This document shows, one piece after another, positions 28,744-39,080 of a stretch of 64,000 nt of DNA (position 1 is the stretch's first letter; every line of letters starts with the position of its first letter). The stretch comes from Meghimatium bilineatum (lineage: Eukaryota; Mollusca; Gastropoda; Stylommatophora; Philomycidae), in contig CM067302.1 of NCBI GenBank assembly GCA_034231615.1, forward strand, positions 7,441,501-7,505,500, read 5' to 3'. The notes beneath the pieces were generated by a model. It worked only from the letters and a program-made list of their open reading frames with translations, had not been told where the DNA came from and ran no database searches. Position numbers and translations under genes: made by a program.

Positions 28744-28776
28744 TGAGTAATATGCCAGAATACACCGAGTTCTAAC
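28744..28776. repeat. Subrepeat C (33 bp)
   Basis: Odd-class subrepeat, first of the 111-bp module C-F. It begins tgagtaatatgcc exactly as G does and ends gagttctaac where G ends gagttttgac. C and G are the homologous sites used in one of the two 111-bp losses. Confidence 0.88.
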
Positions 28777-28803
28777 GTAGTACGCTAGAATACACTAAAT
28801 TCG
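28777..28803. repeat. Subrepeat D (27 bp)
   Basis: Even-class subrepeat and counterpart of H. It contains gctagaatac, the anchor used to phase all units. Its variable end (cactaaatt, caccaaatt, caataaatt or caccatatt before cg) marks unit lineages. Confidence 0.88.
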
Positions 28804-28826
28804 TGTGTCCAGACTGCAATTTCTGG
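28804..28826. repeat. Subrepeat E (23 bp)
   Basis: Shortened odd-class subrepeat, about 10 bp shorter than A, C and G; counterpart of I. It holds the breakpoint of the 73-bp duplication, after cagactgc. Variants are ccagactgc, ccacactgc and ccaggctgc. Confidence 0.82.
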
Positions 28827-28854
28827 TGTAGTAAGCTGCAGTACACCCAATTTG
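28827..28854. repeat. Subrepeat F (28 bp)
   Basis: Even-class subrepeat with a PstI site (gctgcagtac), last member of module C-F. One lineage of 355-bp units has gcttcagtac here instead. Confidence 0.86.
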
Positions 28855-28887
28855 TGATTAATATGCCATAGAACACTGAGTTTTGAC
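28855..28887. repeat. Subrepeat G (33 bp)
   Basis: Odd-class subrepeat opening module G-J. Variants are tgagtaat or tgattaat at the start and ccatagaac or ccacaaaac in the middle. They travel with the unit haplotypes. Confidence 0.88.
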
Positions 28888-28914
28888 GTACTAAACAGCA
28901 AGAGACCTAATTTG
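28888..28914. repeat. Subrepeat H (27 bp)
   Basis: Even-class subrepeat (gtactaaacagcaagag), counterpart of D. A rarer gtaataaac variant marks one lineage near 17,568, 34,956, 36,932, 38,624, 41,438, 59,912, 61,888 and 63,579. Confidence 0.85.
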
Positions 28915-28938
28915 TGTCTAATACGACAGTATTCTGAC
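28915..28938. repeat. Subrepeat I (24 bp)
   Basis: Shortened odd-class subrepeat, counterpart of E. It is the most divergent subrepeat. It contains gtattctg, the exact reverse complement of cagaatac in C. In P units it reads tgtataattcgccag. Confidence 0.78.
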
Positions 28939-28965
28939 GTATTATGCTGCATTACAACGAAATGA
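28939..28965. repeat. Subrepeat J (27 bp)
   Basis: Even-class subrepeat, counterpart of F and last of the unit. Variants: gtattatgctgcatt (Q), gttttatgctgcatt (R) and gttattaagctgcaa (P). Confidence 0.82.
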
Positions 28966-30227
28966 TGTATAATAGGCCAGAATAGACTCAATTGAAGTGT
29001 AGTAAGCTTCAGAACAATGAATTTGTGAGTAATATGCCAGAATACACCGAGTTCTAACGTAGTACGCTAGAATACACTAAATTCGTGTGTCCACACTGCA
29101 ATTTCTGGTGTAGTAAGCTGCAGTACACCCAATTTGTGATTAATATGCCATAGAACACTAAGTTTTGACGTACTAAACAGCAAGAGACCTAATTTGTGTA
29201 TAATTCGCAAGTGTTCTGAGTTATTAAGCTGCAAAACAACGAAGTCATGTGTAACAGGCCAGAATACACTCAATTCAAGTGTAGTAAGCTGCAGTACACC
29301 GAATTTGTGAGTAATATGCCAGAATACACCGAGTTCTAACGTAGTACGCTAGAATACAATAAATTCGTGTGTCCAGACTGCAATTTCTGGTGTAGTAAGC
29401 TGCAGTACACCCAATTTGTGAGTAATATGCCATAGAACACTGAGTTTTGACGTACTAAACAGCAAGAGACCTAATTTGTGTCTAATACGACAGTATTCTG
29501 ACGTATTATGCTGCATTACAACGAAATGATGTATAATAGGCCAGAATAGACTCAATTGAAGTGTAGTAAGCTTCAGAACAATGAATTTGTGAGTAATATG
29601 CCAGAATACACCGAGTTCTAACGTAGTACGCTAGAATACACTAAATTCGTGTGTCCACACTGCAATTTCTGGTGTAGTAAGCTGCAGTACACCCAATTTG
29701 TGATTAATATGCCATAGAACACTAAGTTTTGACGTACTAAACAGCAAGAGACCTAATTTGTGTATAATTCGCCAGTGTTCTGAGTTATTAAGCTGCAAAA
29801 CAACGAAGACATGTGTAACAGGCCAGAATACACTCAATTCAAGTGTAGTAAGCTGCAGTACACCGAATTTGTGAGTAATATGCCACAAAACACTGAGTTC
29901 TAACGTAGTACGCTAGAAAACACCAAATACGTGTGTCCAGACTGCAATTTCTGGTGTAGTAAGCTGCAGTACACCCAATTTGTGAGTAATATGCCACAAA
30001 ACACTGAGTTTTGACGTACTAAACAGCAAGAGACCTAATTTGTGTCTAATACGACAGTATTCTGACGTATTATGCTGCATTACAACGAAATGATGTATAA
30101 TAGGCCAGAATAGACACAATTGAAGTGTAGTAAGCTTCAGAACAATGAATTTGTGAGTAATATGCCAGAATACACCGAGTTCTAACGTAGTACGCTAGAA
30201 TACACTAAATTCGTGTGTCCAGACTGC

Positions 30228-30300
30228 GAGTAATATGCCAGAATACACCGAGTTCTAACGTAGTACGCTAGAATACACCATATTCGTGTGTCCAGACTGC
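30228..30300. repeat. 73-bp internal duplication
   Basis: Same join. The second D has the private form caccatattcg, a sublineage of alpha shared by the copies at 31,711, 47,534, 55,465 and 56,948. Confidence 0.93.
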
Positions 30301-31637
30301 AATTTCTGGTGTAGTAAGCTTCAGTACACCCAATTTGTGAGTAATATGCCATAGAACACTGAGTTTTGACGTACTAAACAGCAAGAGACCTAATTTGTGT
30401 CTAATACGACAGTATTCTGACGTATTATGCTGCATTACAACGAAATGATGTATAATAGGCCAGAATAGACACAATTGAAGTGTAGTAAGCTTCAGAACAA
30501 TGAATTTGTGAGTAATATGCCAGAATACACAGAGTTCTAACGTAGTACGCTAGAATACACTAAATTCGTGTGTCCAGACTGCAATTTCTGGTGTAGTAAG
30601 CTGCAGTACACCCAATTTGTGATTAATATGCCATAGAACACTGAGTTTTGACGTACTAAACAGCAAGAGACCTAATTTGTGTCTAATACGACAGTATTCT
30701 GACGTATTATGCTGCATTACAACGAAATGATGTATAATAGGCCAGAATAGACTCAATTGAAGTGTAGTAAGCTTCAGAACAATGAATTTGTGAGTAATAT
30801 GCCAGAATACACCGAGTTCTAACGTAGTACGCTAGAATACACTAAATTCGTGTGTCCACACTGCAATTTCTGGTGTAGTAAGCTGCAGTACACCCAATTT
30901 GTGATTAATATGCCATAGAACACTGAGTTTTGACGTACTAAACAGCAAGAGACCTAATTTGTGTCTAATACGACAGTATTCTGACGTTTTATGCTGCATT
31001 ACAACGAAATGATGTATAATAGGCCATAATACACTCAATTCAAGTGTAGTAAGCTGCAGTACACCCAATTTGTGAGTAATATGCCAGAATACACCGAGTT
31101 CTAACGTAGTACGCTAGAATACAATAAATTCGTGTGTCCAGACTGCAATTTCTGGTGTAGTAAGCTGCAGTACACCCAATTTGTGAGTAATAGGCCATAG
31201 AACACTGAGTTTTGACGTACTAAACAGCAAGAGACCTAATTTGTGTCTAATACGACAGTATTCTGACGTATTATGCTGCATTACAACGAAATGATGTATA
31301 ATAGGCCAGAATAGACTCAATTGAAGTGTAGTAAGCTTCAGAACAATGAATTTGTGAGTAATATGCCAGAATACACCGAGTTCTAACGTAGTACGCTAGA
31401 ATACGCTAAATTCGTGTGTCCACACTGCAATTTCTGGTGTAGTAAGCTGCAGTACACCCAATTTGTGATTAATATGCCATAGAACACTAAGTTTTGACGT
31501 ACTAAACAGCAAGAGACCTAATTTGTGTATAATTCGCCAGTGTTCTGAGTTATTAAGCTGCAAAACAACGAAGTCATGTGTAACAGGCCAGAATACACTC
31601 AATTCAAGTGTAGTAAGCTGCAGTACACCGAATTTGT
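30228..31637. repeat. Local tandem duplication, first copy (period 1,483 bp)
   Basis: Five units (355 + 4 x 282 = 1,483 bp) repeat immediately at 31,711-33,120. Shared marks include caccatattcg, ggccataatac, taataggccatag and gaatacgct. The copies differ in the second A-B-C: this one has agacacaattg and acacagag, the other has the X pair. Confidence 0.87.
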
Positions 31638-31710
31638 GAGTAATATGCCAGAATACACCGAGTTCTAACGTAGTACGCTAGAATACACTAAATTCGTGTG
31701 TCCAGACTGC

Positions 31711-31783
31711 GAGTAATATGCCAGAATACACCGAGTTCTAACGTAGTACGCTAGAATACACCATATTCGTGTGTCCAGACTGC
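31711..31783. repeat. 73-bp internal duplication
   Basis: Same join and caccatattcg mark. Part of the 1,483-bp local duplication with 30,228. Confidence 0.93.
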
Positions 31784-31931
31784 AATTTCTGGTGTAGTAA
31801 GCTTCAGTACACCCAATTTGTGAGTAATATGCCATAGAACACTGAGTTTTGACGTACTAAACAGCAAGAGACCTAATTTGTGTCTAATACGACAGTATTC
31901 TGACGTATTATGCTGCATTACAACGAAATGA

Positions 31932-31991
31932 TGTATAATAGGCCAGAATAGACTCACATCTAGTGTAGTTATCTTCAGAACAATGAATTTG
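31932..31991. repeat. X variant of the A-B pair (example)
   Basis: A ends actcacatctag and B reads gtagttatcttcag, destroying the HindIII site. The same pair starts near 922, 2330, 6403, 8238, 9928, 12497, 14187, 18278, 20680, 31932 and 57169, eleven copies. At 2894 a hybrid has the X form of A followed by a normal B, which points to exchange inside the 60-bp pair. Confidence 0.87.
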
Positions 31992-32596
31992 TGAGTAATA
32001 TGCCAGAATACACCGAGTTCTAACGTAGTACGCTAGAATACACTAAATTCGTGTGTCCAGACTGCAATTTCTGGTGTAGTAAGCTGCAGTACACCCAATT
32101 TGTGATTAATATGCCATAGAACACTGAGTTTTGACGTACTAAACAGCAAGAGACCTAATTTGTGTCTAATACGACAGTATTCTGACGTATTATGCTGCAT
32201 TACAACGAAATGATGTATAATAGGCCAGAATAGACTCAATTGAAGTGTAGTAAGCTTCAGAACAATGAATTTGTGAGTAATATGCCAGAATACACCGAGT
32301 TCTAACGTAGTACGCTAGAATACACTAAATTCGTGTGTCCACACTGCAATTTCTGGTGTAGTAAGCTGCAGTACACCCAATTTGTGATTAATATGCCATA
32401 GAACACTGAGTTTTGACGTACTAAACAGCAAGAGACCTAATTTGTGTCTAATACGACAGTATTCTGACGTTTTATGCTGCATTACAACGAAATGATGTAT
32501 AATAGGCCATAATACACTCAATTCAAGTGTAGTAAGCTGCAGTACACCCAATTTGTGAGTAATATGCCAGAATACACCGAGTTCTAACGTAGTACG

Positions 32597-35278
32597 CTAG
32601 AATACAATAAATTCGTGTGTCCAGACTGCAATTTCTGGTGTAGTAAGCTGCAGTACACCCAATTTGTGAGTAATAGGCCATAGAACACTGAGTTTTGACG
32701 TACTAAACAGCAAGAGACCTAATTTGTGTCTAATACGACAGTATTCTGACGTATTATGCTGCATTACAACGAAATGATGTATAATAGGCCAGAATAGACT
32801 CAATTGAAGTGTAGTAAGCTTCAGAACAATGAATTTGTGAGTAATATGCCAGAATACACCGAGTTCTAACGTAGTACGCTAGAATACGCTAAATTCGTGT
32901 GTCCACACTGCAATTTCTGGTGTAGTAAGCTGCAGTACACCCAATTTGTGATTAATATGCCATAGAACACTAAGTTTTGACGTACTAAACAGCAAGAGAC
33001 CTAATTTGTGTATAATTCGCCAGTGTTCTGAGTTATTAAGCTGCAAAACAACGAAGTCATGTGTAACAGGCCAGAATACACTCAATTCAAGTGTAGTAAG
33101 CTGCAGTACACCGAATTTGTGAGTAATATGCCACAAAACACTGAGTTCTAACGTAGTACGCTAGAAAACACCAAATTCGTGTGTCCAGACTGCAATTTCT
33201 GGTGTAGTAAGCTGCAGTACACCCAATTTGTGAGTAATATGCCACAAAACACTGAGTTTTGACGTACTAAACAGCAAGAGACCTAATTTGTGTCTAATAC
33301 GACAGTATTCTGACGTATTATGCTGCATTACAACGAAATGATGTATAATAGGCCAGAATACACTCAATTCAAGTGTAGTACGCTGCAGTACACCCAATTT
33401 GTGAGTAATATGCCAGAATACACCGAGTTCTAACGTAGTACGCTAGAATACACTAAATTCGTGTGTCCAGACTGCAATTTCTGGTGTAGTAAGCTGCAGT
33501 ACACCCAATTTGTGATTAATATGCCATAGAACACTGAGTTTTGACGTACTAAACAGCAAGAGACCTAATTTGTGTCTAATACGACAGTTTTCTGACGTAT
33601 TATGCTGCATTACAACGAAATGATGTATAATAGGCCAGAATAGACTCAATTGAAGTGTAGTAAGCTTCAGAACAATGAATTTGTGAGTAATATGCCAGAA
33701 TACACCGAGTTCTAACGTAGTACGCTAGAATACACTAAATTCGTGTGTCCACACTGCAATTTCTGGTGTAGTAAGCTGCAGTACACCCAATTTGTGATTA
33801 ATATGCCATAGAACACTAAGTTTTGACGTACTAAACAGCAAGAGACCTAATTTGTGTATAATTCGCAAGTGTTCTGAGTTATTAAGCTGCAAAACAACGA
33901 AGTCATGTGTAACAGGCCAGAATACACTCAATTCAAGTGTAGTAAGCTGCAGTACACCGAATTTGTGAGTAATATGCCAGAATACACCGAGTTCTAACGT
34001 AGTACGCTAGAATACAATAAATTCGTGTGTCCAGACTGCAATTTCTGGTGTAGTAAGCTGCAGTACACCCAATTTGTGAGTAATATGCCATAGAACACTG
34101 AGTTTTGACGTACTAAACAGCAAGAGACCTAATTTGTGTCTAATACGACAGTATTCTGACGTATTATGCTGCATTACAACGAAATGATGTATAATAGGCC
34201 AGAATAGACTCAATTGAAGTGTAGTAAGCTTCAGAACAATGAATTTGTGAGTAATATGCCAGAATACACCGAGTTCTAACGTAGTACGCTAGAATACACT
34301 AAATTCGTGTGTCCACACTGCAATTTCTGGTGTAGTAAGCTGCAGTACACCCAATTTGTGATTAATATGCCATAGAACACTAAGTTTTGACGTACTAAAC
34401 AGCAAGAGACCTAATTTGTGTATAATTCGCCAGTGTTCTGAGTTATTAAGCTGCAAAACAACGAAGACATGTGTAACAGGCCAGAATACACTCAATTCAA
34501 GTGTAGTAAGCTGCAGTACACCGAATTTGTGAGTAATATGCCACAAAACACTGAGTTCTAACGTAGTACGCTAGAAAACACCAAATTCGTGTGTCCAGAC
34601 TGCAATTTCTGGTGTAGTAAGCTGCAGTACACCCAATTTGTGAGTAATATGCCACAAAACACTGAGTTTTGACGTACTAAACAGCAAGAGATCTAATTTG
34701 TGTCTAATACGACAGTATTCTGACGTATTATGCTGCATTACAACGAAATGATGTATAATAGGCCAGAATAGACTCAATTGAATTGTAGTAAGCTTCAGAA
34801 CAATGAATTTGTGAGTAATATGCCAGAATACACCGAGTTCTAACGTAGTACGCTAGAATACACTAAATTCGTGTGTCCAGACTGCAATTTCTGGTGTAGT
34901 AAGCTGCAGTACACCCAATTTGTGATTAATATGCCATAGAACACTAAGTTTTGACGTAATAAACAGCAAGAGACCTAATTTGTGTATAATTCGCCAGTGT
35001 TCTGAGTTATTAAGCTGCAAAACAACGAAGTCATGTGTAACAGACCAGAATACACTCAATTCAAGTGTATTAAGCTGCAGTACACCGAATTTGTGAGTAA
35101 TATGCCACAAAACACTGAGTTCTAACGTAGTACGCTAGAAAACACCAAATACGTGTGTCCAGACTGCAATTTCTGGTGTAGTAAGCTGCAGTACACCCAA
35201 TTTGTGAGTAATATGCCACAAAACACTGAGTTTTGACGTACTAAACAGCAAGAGACCTAATTTGTGTCTAATACGACA
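32597..35278. repeat. 2.7-kb block duplicated at 39,081-41,760 (offset 6,484)
   Basis: Unit order matches, including gaatacgct, taataggccatag, ttcgcaagtg and aagacatgtg. The unit at 34,571 (agatcta) and that at 41,055 (attctaacg) differ, so at least one of the two blocks has been patched from elsewhere. Confidence 0.82.
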
Positions 35279-38200
35279 GTATTCTGACGTATTATGCTGC
35301 ATTACAACGAAATGATGTATAATAGGCCAGAATAGACACAATTGAAGTGTAGTAAGCTTCAGAACAATGAATTTGTGAGTAATATGCCAGAATACACCGA
35401 GTTCTAACGTAGTACGCTAGAATACACTAAATTCGTGTGTCCAGACTGCAATTTCTGGTGTAGTAAGCTGCAGTACACCCAATTTGTGATTAATATGCCA
35501 TAGAACACTGAGTTTTGACGTACTAAACAGCAAGAGACCTAATTTGTGTCTAATACGACAGTATTCTGACGTTTTATGCTGCATTACAACGAAATGATGT
35601 ATAATAGGCCATAATACACTCAATTCAAGTGTAGTAAGCTGCAGTACACCCAATTTGTGAGTAATATGCCAGAATACACCGAGTTCTAACGTAGTACGCT
35701 AGAATACAATAAATTCGTGTGTCCAGACTGCAATTTCTGGTGTAGTAAGCTGCAGTACACCCAATTTGTGATTAATATGCCATAGAACACTGAGTTTTGA
35801 CGTACTAAACAGCAAGAGACCTAATTTGTGTCTAATACGACAGTATTCTGACGTATTATGCTGCATTACAACGAAGTCATGTATAATAGGCCAGAATAGA
35901 CTCAATTGAAGTGTAGTAAGCTTCAGAACAATGAATTTGTGAGTAATATGCCAGAATACACCGAGTTCTAACGTAGTACGCTAGAATACACTAAATTCGT
36001 GTGTCCACACTGCAATTTCTGGTGTAGTAAGCTGCAGTACACCCAATTTGTGATTAATATGCCATAGAACACTAAGTTTTGACGTACTAAACAGCAAGAG
36101 ACCTAATTTGTGTCTAATACGACAGTATTCTGACGTATTATGCTGCATTACAACGAAATGATGTATAATAGGCCAGAATAGACTCAATTGAAGTGTAGTA
36201 AGCTTCAGAACAATGAATTTGTGAGTAATATGCCAGAATACACCGAGTTCTAACGTAGTACGCTAGAATACACTAAATTCGTGTGTCCACACTGCAATTT
36301 CTGGTGTAGTAAGCTGCAGTACACCCAATTTGTGATTAATATGCCATAGAACACTAAGTTTTGACGTACTAAACAGCAAGAGACCTAATTTGTGTATAAT
36401 TCGCCAGTGTTCTGAGTTATTAAGCTGCAAAACAACGAAGACATGTGTAACAGGCCAGAATACACTCAATTCAAGTGTAGTAAGCTGCAGTACACCGAAT
36501 TTGTGAGTAATATGCCACAAAACACTGAGTTCTAACGTAGTACGCTAGAAAACACCAAATTCGTGTGTCCAGACTGCAATTTCTGGTGTAGTAAGCTGCA
36601 GTACACCCAATTTGTGAGTAATATGCCACAAAACACTGAGTTTTGACGTACTAAACAGCAAGAGACCTAATTTGTGTCTAATACGACAGTATTCTGACGT
36701 ATTATGCTGCATTACAACGAAATGATGTATAATAGGCCAGAATAGACTCAATTGAATTGTAGTAAGCTTCAGAACAATGAATTTGTGAGTAATATGCCAG
36801 AATACACCGAGTTCTAACGTAGTACGCTAGAATACACTAAATTCGTGTGTCCAGACTGCAATTTCTGGTGTAGTAAGCTGCAGTACACCCAATTTGTGAT
36901 TAATATGCCATAGAACACTGAGTTTTGACGTAATAAACAGCAAGAGACCTAATTTGTGTATAATTCGCCAGTGTTCTGAGTTATTAAGCTGCAAAACAAC
37001 GAAGTCATGTGTAACAGACCAGAATACACTCAATTCAAGTGTAGTAAGCTGCAGTACACCGAATTTGTGAGTAATATGCCACAAAACACTGAGTTCTAAC
37101 GTAGTACGCTAGAAAACACCAAATACGTGTGTCCAGACTGCAATTTCTGGTGTAGTAAGCTGCAGTACACCCAATTTGTGATTAATATGCCATAGAACAC
37201 TAAGTTTTGACGTACTAAACAGCAAGAGACCTAATTTGTGTATAATTCGCCAGTGTTCTGAGTTATTAAGCTGCAAAACAACGAAGTCATGTGTAACAGG
37301 CCAGAATACACTCAATTCAAGTGTAGTAAGCTGCAGTACACCGAATTTGTGAGTAATATGCCACAAAACACTGAGTTCTAACGTAGTACGCTAGAAAACA
37401 CCAAATTCGTGTGTCCAGACTGCAATTTCTGGTGTAGTAAGCTGCAGTACACCCAATTTGTGAGTAATATGCCACAAAACACTGAGTTTTGACGTACTAA
37501 ACAGCAAGAGACCTAATTTGTGTCTAATACGACAGTATTCTGACGTATTATGCTGCATTACAACGAAATGATGTATAATAGGCCAGAATACACTCAATTC
37601 AAGTGTAGTACGCTGCAGTACACCCAATTTGTGAGTAATATGCCAGAATACACCGAGTTCTAACGTAGTACGCTAGAATACACTAAATTCGTGTGTCCAG
37701 ACTGCAATTTCTGGTGTAGTAAGCTGCAGTACACCCAATTTGTGATTAATATGCCATAGAACACTGAGTTTTGACGTACTAAACAGCAAGAGACCTAATT
37801 TGTGTCTAATACGACAGTATTCTGACGTATTATGCTGCATTACAACGAAATGATGTATAATAGGCCAGAATAGACTCAATTGAAGTGTAGTAAGCTTCAG
37901 AACAATGAATTTGTGAGTAATATGCCAGAATACACCGAGTTCTAACGTAGTACGCTAGAATACACTAAATTCGTGTGTCCACACTGCAATTTCTGGTGTA
38001 GTAAGCTGCAGTACACCCAATTTGTGATTAATATGCCATAGAACACTAAGTTTTGACGTACTAAACAGCAAGAGACCTAATTTGTGTATAATTCGCCAGT
38101 GTTCTGAGTTATTAAGCTGCAAAACAACGAAGACATGTGTAACAGGCCAGAATACACTCAATTCAAGTGTAGTAAGCTGCAGTACACCGAATTTGTGAGT

Positions 38201-39080
38201 AATATGCCACAAAACACTGAGTTCTAACGTAGTACGCGAGAAAACACCAAATTCGTGTGTCCAGACTGCAATTTCTGGTGTAGTAAGCTGCAGTACACCC
38301 AATTTGTGAGTAATATGCCACAAAACACTGAGTTTTGACGTACTAAACAGCAAGAGACCTAATTTGTGTCTAATACGACAGTATTCTAACGTATTATGCT
38401 GCATTACAACGAAATGATGTATAATAGGCCAGAATAGACTCAATTGAATTGTAGTAAGCTTCAGAACAATGAATTTGTGAGTAATATGCCAGAATACACC
38501 GAGTTCTAACGTAGTACGCTAGAATACACTAAATTCGTGTGTCCAGACTGCAATTTCTGGTGTAGTAAGCTGCAGTACACCCAATTTGTGATTAATATGC
38601 CATAGAACACTAAGTTTTGACGTAATAAACAGCAAGAGACCTAATTTGTGTATAATTCGCCAGTGTTCTGAGTTATTAAGCTGCAAAACAACGAAGTCAT
38701 GTGTAAGACCAGAATACACTCAATTCAAGTGTAGTAAGCTGCAGTACACCGAATTTGTGAGTAATATGCCACAAAACACTGAGTTCTAACGTAGTACGCT
38801 AGAAAACACCACATACGTGTGTCCAGACTGCAATTTCTGGTGTAGTAAGCTGTAGTACACCCAATTTGTGATTAATATGCCATAGAACACTGAGTTTTGA
38901 CGTACTAAACAGCAAGAGACCTAATTTGTGTCTAATACGACAGTATTCTGACGTTTTATGCTGCATTACAACGAAATGATGTATAATAGGCCATAATACA
39001 CTCAATTCAAGTGTAGTAAGCTGCAGTACACCCAATTTGTGAGTAATATGCCAGAATACACCGAGTTCTAACGTAGTACG

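Larger units (their letters stand above)
28633..28776. repeat. R haplotype of the I-J-A-B-C block (example)
   Basis: Intermediate form: Q-like I, J with gttttatg and acggaatga, A ending actcaattcaag as in P, and B gtacgctgcagtacaccc. It looks like a Q/P recombinant with its own private substitutions. Other copies occur near 2,020-2,110, 6,090-6,190, 9,620-9,720, 13,880-13,980, 15,005-15,105, 45,960-46,050 and 53,890-53,990. Confidence 0.8.
28744..28854. repeat. 111-bp module 1 (subrepeats C-D-E-F)
   Basis: Subrepeat lengths 33, 27, 23 and 28 bp match those of the next 111 bp (33, 27, 24, 27). The two line up subrepeat by subrepeat, most clearly at C/G (tgagtaatatgcc). Inference: the 282-bp unit arose by tandem duplication of a 111-bp block beside a 60-bp pair. 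The 171-bp units, which lack one module, support treating 111 bp as a real exchange unit. Confidence 0.82.
28684..28965. repeat. Representative full 282-bp satellite unit
   Basis: Chosen as a clean unit for describing structure; the phase (starting at subrepeat A) is arbitrary. It divides without remainder into ten subrepeats A-J of 32, 28, 33, 27, 23, 28, 33, 27, 24 and 27 bp. Adjacent pairs are 60, 60, 51, 60 and 51 bp. C-F and G-J align as two 111-bp modules, so the unit is 60 + 111 + 111. Most B copies in the array carry a HindIII site (aagctt; this unit has an R-type B without it) and F carries a PstI site (ctgcag), so either enzyme should give a mainly 282-bp ladder. Confidence 0.97.
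28855..28965. repeat. 111-bp module 2 (subrepeats G-H-I-J)
   Basis: Paralogue of the preceding 111 bp. C/G are close; E/I are much more diverged. This suggests either uneven divergence after duplication or later conversion at the C/G positions. Confidence 0.8.
28915..29058. repeat. Q haplotype of the I-J-A-B-C block (example)
   Basis: The commonest form. I tgtctaatacgacag, J attatgctgcattac and gaaatga, A tgtataatagg and caattgaag, B with HindIII (gtaagcttcagaac), C gccagaatacaccg. Confidence 0.88.
31711..33120. repeat. Local tandem duplication, second copy
   Basis: Matches 30,228-31,637 at +1,483 bp apart from the X-type A-B pair at 31,932. One unit of this block is missing from the downstream 25-kb copy. 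Confidence 0.86.

Noticed and set aside
28804-28826. ttcgtgtgtcc around D/E as a pol III B box or tRNA-derived SINE
   Set aside because: It does not fit the GGTTCGANTCC consensus on either strand, and no A box, poly-A tail or target-site duplication accompanies it.
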